From assembly GCF_000224145.3 (NCBI RefSeq), contig NC_020169.2:3306957-3370956 (forward strand): a stretch of 64,000 nt of DNA. The letters are read 5' to 3'. The stretch's first letter is position 1; the number at the start of each line of letters is the position of its first letter. Shown here in pieces: positions 11,490 to 21,607 of this stretch. The stretch comes from Ciona intestinalis (Eukaryota > Chordata > Ascidiacea > Phlebobranchia > Cionidae). The translations under genes were made by a program, and so were the position numbers. The notes beneath the pieces were generated by a model. The model saw only the letters and a list, made by a program, of their open reading frames with translations, was not told the DNA's origin and searched no databases.

Positions 11490-14400
11490 ATGGAACTGTA
11501 TAGCAACACCATGCCACAACTCTGCTGTCTGATCGTTCTCATCCTCTGGCTGCTTCAAACTGTTGATTCTTTAGTTGTTCCAGCAAGGGTAGAAGGACTT
11601 AAGCAAGAACAAGTCACTCTTACATGCTCATACGTAGAATCTGGGTCTACCCCCCCAACAATATCATGGGCTAAGAATGAAGCAGACGGACGCACTAGTA
11701 TTGTTGCTTCGTCGGTTTCAGGGTTTTCGCATATTAGGTACAATGTATATTATTAACATATATAAAAAGGTGGGGGAAGATGGGACACTATTTCATTCCA
11801 TTTTATCGTCCCATTTGTTAGTAAACAAAGAAAACCCAAAAAATTATAAAACTGTATCTTCGAGATTCTCATAGACTGTTGTTAATTGAATAAAACACGA
11901 TCAGGATATTTGTTGTGCTTAAGTTCTGTCTTCCCCACCTTACTATATATGTTAATATACCCTATATAGGCCATTTATTTTAATGCATTCTGTTCTGTTT
12001 GGGTGAGTCCGAACCTATATTTTTAACCACGGAAAAGACTGATTTGTCTAGTACTAAGCATTACTTTGTGTGTCGTTATTCATATTAACATCGTATTTTT
12101 AAATAACAAGTCCGACATGTTATTATAACTATTTTTTTAAAACAAAATGATGCCTGTTATTACTCAAACGCGTATTTCTTTTACCTTGTTATTAGTTTTC
12201 TTGTATACGTAATCGATTTCATCTCATTTTAGTGAAACATTCGCTGGTCGAGCAAGTTTATCGGGTGCCAATTTGACGATATCTTTACTCAAGTTGTCCG
12301 ACGCAGGTTCTTACACATGTAATGTCATTGCAGTGGGTAGCCCGCAAGAATCGGGAACCACAGTGTTAAGCGTAACAGGTAAATATTAAAAGTATAAATA
12401 AAAACACGTCCATGATTTTGAAAGCCTTTTGTTTTGCCTATAATGACTTCTGGTCGTACCGTATCCATTAGTTATAGGTTACCCAAATTATCAGCCAGAT
12501 ATAAAAAAGTGAAAAAAATCCCCAAATAATCACCCACAAGTAACTCGTAAGGTGGAACGAGGTGTATGAAACAGAACACCCATGTTATATAGCAACTGTC
12601 GTTTGCCAGCCACGCCAGCATAAAGCAAGTTACATACATTCATAGTTTCACGTCAATACTAAACAGTAACTCTATAGTAACAAGTCAGCAGTCAATTGAT
12701 TGGAAACTACAACACTTCATGTCTACTTACGAATATATAGATTTTTCAAGCAACCAATACGTAGCATGTAACGTTTGTAATTCTCTCCCAAGCCACGCCG
12801 GACATATCGGCATTTTCAATCAAGGCACCAATCGTGGAATCAAACCAAAGATACGGTGCCGCCATTTGTACAGCGGTTGGCGGTCAACCTCGCGCAGTTA
12901 TCACTTGGACCGACAGCTCGGGAAAGGTAGGTTCGATACGATCATACTAATAGTTAAAAATGGATCTGCGACTTAATCGCAATATAAAGGTAAGACTATA
13001 AAAAGTGGGGATCCCTAACTCGTGTTTGATAAAGGGTGTTCGAGTTTTGTACCTATATATGTGTATAGGCTCCTCAAGGCAATTTATGTCTGACGTATTA
13101 TACTTTACACAAAAACATTAAAAGATTTATTGGAGGCTGTTCTGTGCAAAAAACGAGTTGGTTCAATTTATACTAGCGAGAATTTAAAGTTTCAATGACA
13201 TTCACTGATGTTTGCTGTTTTTACGGCTGTGTTTATGGATTTGGCTGTCGACACGGATTCTGTTGATTAGTAATGCGGATGAAACATTAATAATGCATGC
13301 TTTATGGGCAGCGACGTCGCCCGATTCTAAATCCCTACAACCACAGGTCCAGCCGTCCAGGGTCACTTTTCGGGAGGCAGACGACGGCTCCGTGAACGTG
13401 GAGTCCGTTCTTCTTCTTCATGTTGGTCTTCTCGGAAGAGCAGGAAACATTACTGATCCAGTGACTCTGACGGATCGGATACAAGAATTTACATGTCGTG
13501 TGAAGCATAGTAACTTAGACCCGACAGAGGACCGGAGAGTAAATGTCGAATTGATGTGTAAGTTAGACCAGTTATATAAAACAAAGTATTAAATTGCTCA
13601 AGCAGAATTTTTTTGAAAATCTTAATTAAAACTGTATGTATTCCCCAATTCCTTAATAACAACATTTCAAAATCGATGACATACTTTGGGGGTTTTGATG
13701 TGAAAAATTTGATATTTTTTATTGGCGATGATTTTTGTTGTTTATTATTTTTTTGAAGCAGTGTTTATAATAAGTGTGTAGGAAGTTTCATTTATTCGAA
13801 CAAATTCTGTAATTTTTCAAAGTGGTAAAAATGTAAACAAGTTTAAACTTGCACAATGAAAAACACTGACACCATAACTCGAATTTGCTTGTGAGAAAAC
13901 AATGGGAAGCACCGCCTTTACGAATTTCCATTTTTATAGTCCCACCCGTGGCGCATATCTCACTACTAGGCAACCAACTAACCTGTAACGTGGAGGGCAA
14001 CCCACAACCGACCCTCAAGTGGTTTCTACCAACCGGTGAGGTGTTACGTAATTCACCCACCGTCTACGTCACTCCTACGTCATCGGGTAACGGTCGTTAC
14101 GTCTGCACGGCGACCAGTAATCTGGGACCTACAGCGACCGCTTTCTTGGATGTAAATAAAGCAGAGGATTTGCGTAAGTACAGCTTTTGGTTTCGTAACT
14201 CGATAATTGCAGTGTTCTTATGAAATATTAATTGACTTCTTGCATGTATGTGTGACAATTTGTTAATTTCGAGACAAATCAGCTATTATGCTTCAGCCCA
14301 TTAGTCAACAAAAAGAATTTACTGGACTCGTTATCTGCTAATTTATAAGCATGATTTTGCTATTCAACAATAATCGTCCAGGAATAAGAGTGGTGGATAA

Positions 14401-17400
14401 GGGTCAAATTCAAGGAACATATCATAGTTACCATCGTGGTACTATATAAATCAAAGCTGTTATATATATTTTCCTTAAAAACATTAATAAACACTTTATT
14501 TTGCAGCTGTTCTGTTTCGGACTCTAGTTCAATTGAACACCTCCTTACCGGTAACGGCCTCCGGATTTGAAATCGAATGTTCAGCAGATCTAGTTTCAAC
14601 CGGTTCAAACCTGCGCGTTGGTTACGATGTAAGATTTGAATGGAGCAAAGATGGAATAAAAATACGAGATTCTTTATCTGAATACTCAAGTAATTACCCA
14701 TATAGACAATTTGATCTAATTTCGTTGTTAATAGAATGCAAGTTGATTGCATTAAGTAATCTGTGTATACATATAGAAAAAAAGAGTGTAGTACTGTGGG
14801 GTAAGATGGATACCGTTGGCACGTAATATCCCATATTTCCTAAATTGTTTTTAACAATTACTAAAGCTCTGTATTATAGCCTAAGATACGGTTGTATTTT
14901 TCATTGGATACTGTCAAGTGGTACAAAAAAGAAAAAAGAAAATATTCCTTAACCTACTATACATAGGTTTCTGTACAGGATTAAAATTCATTTGTTTGTG
15001 TACACGCAAACCGAATTAACCCTCGCCTAGCCTGTCTAAATCAATTAATCTAACGTATCTATATATACAGTCATTGCGCGAGAGAAGCGTCTCCCCTCAG
15101 GAGCTGTCCGTTTGACGTCATCGTTACGTTTTGTAAACGTAAGAAGAGGACGTGATGACGCAGATTTTCGATGTCGATTGGTGAATACGACACGAATCAC
15201 TGGATTCGTTTCTGCGTTGGAAAGAACTGTGAAAATTGTCGTAGACTGTAAGTTTTATATCTTTCTTAATGTGTGTATATAGCAGGTGTTGGTGTAAGAT
15301 GGGCCACGACTTCATTTACAACCAATAATTACAGAATTATATACCCGTACACATTAGCGATTAGCACATTTAGCGTATTTTTAAAATTCGCATGTATTTA
15401 GATATGTTCTAGAAATGCAGTGTGTATTTTTAGCAACGAGTAGCTATTTTTGAATGCGCTGTATCCGCCTTACAAGTAAACCAAACCGAAACCTTGTAAC
15501 GTTTTAGGTTACAAGTTAAAAAAAAAACAATTTTGGCTTCAGCGATATAGTACTGTGAGGTAAGACGGGACACTTTAGCACATGATATCCAAATGTTCTG
15601 ATCGTGTTTTAAACAATTAACAACGCTCAATAGGAGTCGTGAGGATACTGTTTTTATAATTAATTGAATGTTCTTTGTTTACTACCAAATATAACGGGAA
15701 AATTGAATGTAAAGGTGTCCCGTTTTCCCCCACCAGACTATATATTACAAGCCTTCATTGTCCTACATATTATACTTACAAACGTACACACATTGGGAAT
15801 TCGGATTTCCTTTGTAATTCCAATCTGTGATCTGATTTAGGTAACCGGGTATTTAAACACACGAGAGATTCCGCCATAATCCCTTTTCCCGAAATGGGCG
15901 GTTTCGGTAATTAATTGTTTCTTCTTCAATGCGTCGCGACTGTCACATAAATTTATCGACATTTTTTTGTATCTCAAATCGTATAATTGTTTCTTCTTCA
16001 ATGCGTCGCGACTGTTACATAAATTTATCGACATTTTTTTGTATCTCAAATCGTAATCTCCGAAGAAAAGCAATCTGTCATATTGCTTCGCTCAATATGT
16101 CACCCGTTATCACTTAATAATGCAACAATGCCCTTGAATGGTTATCCTTTGTATAATAACCTGTATAATAACCAGTCTGTCTCACAATGGATTTCCAAAG
16201 TGGCATTACGCGCTTAATAACATACTTAAATAATTCCCGCCCGTTTTTCACTAGATGACCCTTTGATTTGCGTTTTCTGATTAATCCTTCCCATCGAGTG
16301 TAGTTGTCGTAAGTAGGATGTCTGGCGTAATGAGATTTTGATGTTAAATTCCCTTCGATTTACGCTAGATCCCCCTGAGAGCCGAAACCTTCGCATTTCA
16401 TCAGAACCAAGTCATGGTGTCGTCAAAGAAGGGGGAGATCTTCAATTACATTGCTCTACTTCATCCAATCCAATCAGTCAATATGATTGGTATTTTCAAG
16501 GTATGTCTGTCGGTTGTTTTCAAAGTTTTTCTGTCATTCAGACTATTTTAAGTTTTCCATTGTGTGTTCTTATATAGAAAAGTTAAATATTCTTGTACGT
16601 TAATTTAAATTTGATAAACACTCGTTAAATTTATTTATTGTCATCCACGTATACACTATCCCCTGCATATAGTAGAATTTGAAAAGATGGGACACCATTT
16701 CATTCTATTTTCTTCATCCATTTATTAGAAAACAAAAAACCTTCAAAGAATTATAAAATCGTATCTTCACGACTTTCATATCATAGACCGTTGTTAATTG
16801 TTAAAACACGGTCAAAATATTTGGATAATAGGTGCTAAAGGTATCCCATCTTCCCCCANATTACTATATATTNNNNNNNNNNNNNNNNNNNNNNNNNNNN
16901 NNNNNNNNNNNNNNNNNNNNNNCTTTGTTAGGTGCTGAAGGTATCCCATCTTCCCCCACATTACTATATATTTTATTATCTAAGACAAACTCTCTCTAAA
17001 CATACAATTTTTTAAAAGCATGCTAGTTCTCAAAAAATAAATCAAAAAACTGTTTTACAGGTACTAAAATTGGCACTGGCAGCAGTTTTCGAATCCAAAA
17101 TCTCCAACGCCATCAAGCGGGCACTTACCAGTGCGTTGCTTACAACTACGTTCCCGGTAGTGCAAATGGTGACGTGGCAGTCATGGTAGAGTATCCGCCT
17201 TCCAATGTCATCGTTACACAGAATGAGAATGAGTTAACTTGCGTTGCTGAATCGGGGAGTATTCCTGAACCAATGTATAAATGGATTTTGCCGAACGGTA
17301 AGCATTTTCATTATATATATGGTAGGGTGGTAAAAGATGGGACATCCTTTCGTTCTATTTTCTCGTCCAGCTTAGTAGTAAAAAAAGAACGTTCAAGGAA

Positions 17401-20307
17401 TTATAAAACCGAATCCTCACAACTCCCCTAGACCGTTGTAAAGTGTTTAAAGCACGATCAGGATATTTGGGTATTATGTGATAAAGGTGTTCTATCTTTT
17501 CCCACCCTACTATATAAAAAGTGGGTTGTGATATAATGGGGCATGTTTTATACTCTTTTATCGCCCCATTTGGTAGTAAATAAAAAACATTTATAGAACT
17601 CCAAAACTGAAGCCTCAGTACGACTCTGAAATAGCGTTGTCGTTTGGTGAAAACACGTTGAGGAATTAAATATGGGATATTATGTGCTAAATGTATCCCA
17701 TCTTACCCTCACAGTACTACGTTAGCCTATAGTTCTCATATTTAAAGCTACAAGCTTCAAAGTTGTATCTTAAATGTTGTGTAATTACAGGGACCGAAAC
17801 TGCTGGGAATAAATCTAGGCTTTTCGTAACTCCTTCTTCTGCTGGTCAATACACCTGCAGTGTAAGCAATATACATGGTAGAGAGAACGTAACTTTTATA
17901 TACACCACAGGTAAGACCCATTTAAAAAAATTGTAAACTATTTGGATATTTATAAGTGCTTCAATAAGGCCCGTATTCGACAGTTTTAAATCCAATAAAT
18001 TAACATTTTAGTATAATTTAACTCCTCATGCTACCATCGTAGACGTATGTGTCCTTGGGCAAGACACTTATATTTTAATATAATTTTATTCATACGCTGC
18101 TATCATTGTGGACCTATGTGACCTTGGGCAAGACACCTAACGGAAATTGAACCCAGTGGTCACTAATAGGTTGTCCAAATTCTCATTCATATAAAAAAAA
18201 AACAATCAACAAACTTACGTATGTGGTAACCCGTAAGCTGACACGGGGTGTATGAAATGGAACACCCGTGTTATAACCGAATATGCCGACTGTAATTTAC
18301 CGAGGGGTGAGTCAAGTTACAACCAATCAATTGCAGAATTAATCGGCTCTCTATCTGTTGCTGAGTTCGTTACAACATTGGTTCTATGCATCGTATTTGC
18401 TGTTATATTGGCTTGCATTATCGGATGGTTCACTTACAAAAGATGTCCGTTCAGAAAACCTCACGAAGCTGTGTCAGACGAGTACGTTCAGAATTGCTGT
18501 GCTGTTATAGGCGTGTGGCATGCTTCTGCATTCGGTTTGCGTGATAATTCGGTTTTTGTTTTGATCATATAACTGCACATTAGTTGCATGCTTTTTGTAA
18601 GATTTTTGTTTTAATTTTCACAACTGCACTTTATTTTTGCTTGGTTTTATTTTCACTACACCACCACAGAGCACTCAAACGGTATCTGCAGTTCATGGAG
18701 CCTCCCGAAAGCGGGAAAACTCCTGGAGACTCACTCACGTGTGATGCACCTGATCTAACTGAACCAAGGTTGGAATACAATATCACGAGAAATTATTTTA
18801 AAGATTTTTTTAATAAAATGTATATTTCTGTCTAATTGTTTGTGGAATGTAAACAGTCCAGGGCCTTAAACATTTGTTTTGATGTTATACCACTCATAGC
18901 TTTGGGATTGTAAACAAAGAGACAAATAAATGTAACAGGACAATATTTGTTTATTGAAAAAGGTTTTCCTTAACCCATTAAAGCTGTAGTTAGTGCTTAC
19001 CCGTTGTGTTGTATATACAGTATACACCCTAATAAAAACGATCCTAATTTGCAGAAAAGCAACAGTCCGCAACCTCCGATTCACTGAATGCAAATCTCCT
19101 CTTCCTCCAGATGAAGAGCACGGAACAAACATTGTACCCAAACTTCCAGCAATCACCAGGTAACTTTATTTCACGACTATCACACACCATTTTATTGTAC
19201 ACTAAGACGTATTTGTACACTGCAGTTTATTGTTTTGTGTCTTTTTAGTCGTATAGTAGTGTAGGGGAATATGGGACATCTTTAGCACGTTATATAAAAT
19301 ATCCTGATCGTGTTTTAAATTAACAACGGTGTATTGGAGTCGTAAGGATACGGCTTTATAATTCTTTGAATGTTCTTTGTTTACTACCAAATAAGAAAAG
19401 AAAATAGAATGAAAATATGTCCCATCTTCCCCAAGCTCACTATATTTATTATTTATACAGAACGAGAATTGACCAGAGTACCCCTGCTGGTTCTAATGGT
19501 GATAGATATCGATGTTATATGGCGGTGGATGGATCCAGTATTGAAATCGTGGAAAACGAATCTTTACCGTCGCCGCAACTGAATTACAAACAAATCCGCG
19601 AAGAGAGGGCAGAGTGCGAAAAATCTACACAATATGCAAAAATTCAGAAGAGAGAATCCCAAGATCTCGACACACCATCGGAAAATTTAAGTCAGGCGAC
19701 GCGGGAAGCGACGATCCCTTCTCCGGTCAGACTCGCCAAACTTCGTCGGGATACGGGGCGCATCGTTCACGAACCAGCAAACGTGATACCTATGCAGTAC
19801 TTCCACCAAGCAACTTTGCCTCGAACCGCCCGACTCCCACCAAAAGTTCCTTTGCATTACCCGCCTCCTCTAGGCGTGATGGTAACCGGTTATGAACCAG
19901 TTTTATACGACGAAACATGGAGGCCTGGAATCCCACACTACGTTACTTGCTCTGCAAGCCACATAGGTCCCTACGCTTCTTTAAATGTCAACTCACGTCA
20001 TCGTGCCGACCGTGGGTCCGAGGAAACGACGATACATAGTGATACTTCTACAACGACTTCAGATGATTACCTGCACGGAGTAAAACGCAATTTGCCGCGT
20101 TCAATGTCTCTCTCGGCTTCTGACTCTTCGTCCGCAACAACTTCCGATTCTTCACACAGTGCTTCCACACAACAAAGCGACAATCCGTCCAAAACGAACT
20201 TACAATGTAAAAAAGTAATGGAGCCCACCTCTTTTGATAGTGGAAACGACTCTGTCAAATCTACGACTGGTACGACAAAGCGACATCAATCTCTTACATT
20301 AGTATAG
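11490..20307 (+). CDS. six-Ig-domain type I membrane receptor with PDZ-ligand tail
   Basis: A cell-surface immunoglobulin-superfamily protein of 1005 aa. Its 14 exons are 11490-11737, 12233-12378, 12793-12926, 13347-13557, 13940-14173, 14507-14689, 15071-15247, 16369-16500, 17061-17297, 17791-17910, 18337-18481, 18670-18768, 19055-19159 and 19461-20307; all phases close. A signal peptide (hydrophobic LCCLIVLILWLL) is followed by six Ig domains, each with its Cys pair: D1 V-type (LTCSY/YTCNV), D2 (AICTAV/FTCRV), D3 in a single exon (LTCNV/YVCTA), D4 (IECSA/FRCRL), D5 (LHCST/YQCVA), D6 (LTCVA/YTCSV). One transmembrane segment (about residues 617-640, VLCIVFAVILACIIGW) leads to a basic stop-transfer KRCPFRK. 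The tail of about 350 aa is rich in Ser/Thr and Pro and ends SLTLV, a class I PDZ ligand. D3 and D6 share KW.LP.G and VTP.S..G.Y.C, pointing to internal duplication. It resembles nectin, ALCAM/BCAM and Kirrel-type adhesion molecules, but I cannot assign an orthologue. The start could also be the second ATG at 11511. Confidence 0.88.
11761..11948 (-). mobile_element. MITE copy 9
   Basis: Same family, reverse, 23 bases after the exon 1 donor of the Ig receptor. Confidence 0.85.
12535..12648 (+). mobile_element. composite SINE, tail part
   Basis: Carries the family tail motif GGTGTATGAAACAGAACACC and the ending GCAAGTTACAT...CATTCAT. Ig receptor intron 2, 145 bases before exon 3. Similar to the composite SINE described for Ciona (Cics-1); identity inferred. 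Confidence 0.65.
14789..14962 (+). mobile_element. MITE copy 10
   Basis: Same family, forward, diverged, Ig receptor intron 6. Confidence 0.65.
15278..15340. mobile_element. MITE copy 11, end fragment
   Basis: Only one terminal repeat (GTAAGATGGGCCAC) remains, 30 bases after the exon 7 donor of the Ig receptor. Confidence 0.5.
15546..15743 (+). mobile_element. MITE copy 12
   Basis: Same family, forward, both ends present, Ig receptor intron 7. Confidence 0.85.
15913..16056. repeat. 72-bp tandem duplication
   Basis: Two head-to-tail copies (15913-15984, 15985-16056) with very few differences. Intron 7 of the Ig receptor. The period is 24 codons, so both strands show open repeated frames, but no exon features are present. 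Confidence 0.85.
16668..16970 (-). mobile_element. MITE copy 13, interrupted by assembly gap
   Basis: Same family, reverse, complete up to about 16870; after 50 N a second copy of the same right end follows (16923-16970). Confidence 0.8.
16873..16922. other. assembly gap (50 N) inside a MITE
   Basis: Fifty N, plus a single N at 16859. The same MITE end (GTATCCCATCTTCCCCCA...) occurs on both sides of the gap, so the two flanks are probably the same locus duplicated by failed joining, or two adjacent copies. Lies in intron 8 of the Ig receptor, outside exons. Confidence 0.9.
17316..17514 (-). mobile_element. MITE copy 14
   Basis: Same family, reverse, starting 18 bases after the exon 9 donor of the Ig receptor; directly abuts copy 15. 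Confidence 0.85.
17515..17717 (-). mobile_element. MITE copy 15
   Basis: Same family, reverse, more diverged, head-to-tail with copy 14 and sharing its TA border. Confidence 0.75.
18028..18310 (+). mobile_element. composite SINE, 5' truncated
   Basis: Two copies of the body motif CCTTGGGCAAGACAC, then ACCCAGTGGTCACTAATAGG, then the tail GGGGTGTATGAAATGGAACA. It ends about 27 bases before the transmembrane exon (18337) of the Ig receptor. Confidence 0.75.
19252..19445 (+). mobile_element. MITE copy 16
   Basis: Same family, forward, ending 15 bases before exon 14 of the Ig receptor, so it covers the branch-point region. Confidence 0.85.
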
Positions 20308-20869
20308 CGGGGCAGAATATTTCACTTATTCCATACTTATGTCAACCTTTTATTTTTTACCTTGTTTTTACCTTCACATTCTATCATTGCGATATCGCCT
20401 ATTGTATGTTATTCGCCACAGATTATATACAGCTTATTTTATTGCGAACTACAAAACATAGCGTGTAGTTTATTCTAAAATTGCGAAAACTTAAATTGCT
20501 GTGTTTCAGCGCCAAAAATCTTTTACACCTAAAAATAAATTTTATCCAAGAAATAATAAGATTTGTTTAGCTATTGATACATATTTGTATACTTTCGGTA
20601 AAGTCTAACTCTAATCGGTATATAGACTTAGTGTGTTTTTTCTTTATTATTGTATTGTAACCACAGATATAGCTCGAGCCTTTTATTGCAGCTGCAGACT
20701 TAGTTTTAGGGGCACAGCTCGAGCTGCGATTCGACCTAGATAAGAAATCATTGTAAATACAGAAGCAAGGAAGAACGCGTTTGACCCAGGCTATATTTAT
20801 ACCTTTTGGCTGCACAGTGATACTGAATTGGTGTCATTTTGAGGACGTTTATGATAGCGTAATTGTAAA
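20308..20869. other. 3' UTR of Ig receptor and spacer
   Basis: The stretch holds the 3' untranslated region of the Ig receptor gene up to the AATAAA at 20534, then about 330 bases of upstream sequence of the small membrane-protein gene. No coding signal is seen. Confidence 0.55.
20534..20539 (+). promoter_or_regulatory. poly(A) signal, Ig receptor gene
   Basis: AATAAA 227 bases after the stop codon of the Ig receptor; the first canonical hexamer downstream. Confidence 0.55.
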
Positions 20870-21311
20870 ATGAAGCTGATGAAGACTGGGCATAACGTTG
20901 CAGGTATAAACAAAACAATTTATTTATTGCAATTTCAAAATATTAAGCTACGCTTTTTTCAGATATTGCGTTACTAAATGTCCAACCGAACTTCTTTGAC
21001 GAGGCAGGTCCAATTATGATCTACATCGTCGTTGTACTTATTATACTTGCTGTTATTATTTGGTTGCTTTACGTTGGTTGCATAAGGGACAGCAATGTTA
21101 TAAGGTTAGTTCTCCATATATCTTGTTTATGCAAACATTTTTCATATAAAGGAAAGAAAAGTAACCAAATCTGTTCAGGAACTTTGATGGCAATGTCGCA
21201 GAAAGGAGTAGTTTGTTGAAAAAGAATGAACGTAAAGAATTTCCAACAAAAAATAGAAATTACTCCAATTTAGACCAGGAAATTCAAGCTAAAATGAAGC
21301 ACACAGCTTAA
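20870..21311 (+). CDS. small single-pass membrane protein, unrecognised
   Basis: A three-exon gene (20870-20903, 20963-21104, 21179-21311) coding for 102 aa, with all phases closing (34, 142 and 133 nt). The N-terminal part is short and includes NVQPNFFDEAGP. It is followed by one strong transmembrane helix, IYIVVVLIILAVIIWLLYVG, and then a basic and polar C-terminal half (KKNERKEFPTKNRNY, then a Gln/Lys-rich end). There is no signal peptide, so a type III or tail-in orientation is likely; the positive residues follow the helix, which predicts a cytosolic C-terminus. An AATAAA signal lies 127 nt after the stop. The gene sits in the short gap between the Ig receptor and WDHD1, all on the plus strand. 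I do not recognise the family and infer no function beyond membrane location. The splice phases, the helix and the poly(A) signal make it a believable gene. Confidence 0.75.
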
Positions 21312-21437
21312 AGTGACATTAACATTGTATAATCTTTATTGCGCACCCACATACACATATTGTTAATGTTTCTGTGTATTTTTAAATGCATTTTTGATTT
21401 TATCGATAAATATATTCAAAGTATTTCGATTTGTCAA

Positions 21438-21443
21438 AATAAA
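21438..21443 (+). promoter_or_regulatory. poly(A) signal, small membrane-protein gene
   Basis: AATAAA 127 bases after the stop of the 102-aa gene and 165 bases before the WDHD1 start codon, showing how tightly the two genes are packed. Confidence 0.55.
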
Positions 21444-21607
21444 TCCATTTGCATAAACAAAACTTGGTCGTATCCGATATAAACTGCATACAAATGGTTT
21501 GGCGGGAAAACTGATGTGTACATACTATATTGCAAATGAATAGCTGTTTACGTAAGATACAGTTTAGGTTTCTTACATGTAATTACTGCAGAACATAACT
21601 AGTAAAT

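Noticed and set aside
17316-17431. Extension of Ig receptor exon 9 into the following MITE as coding sequence
   Set aside because: The donor GGTAAGC at 17297-17303 and the phase-matched exon 10 show normal splicing; the extra frame is MITE sequence.
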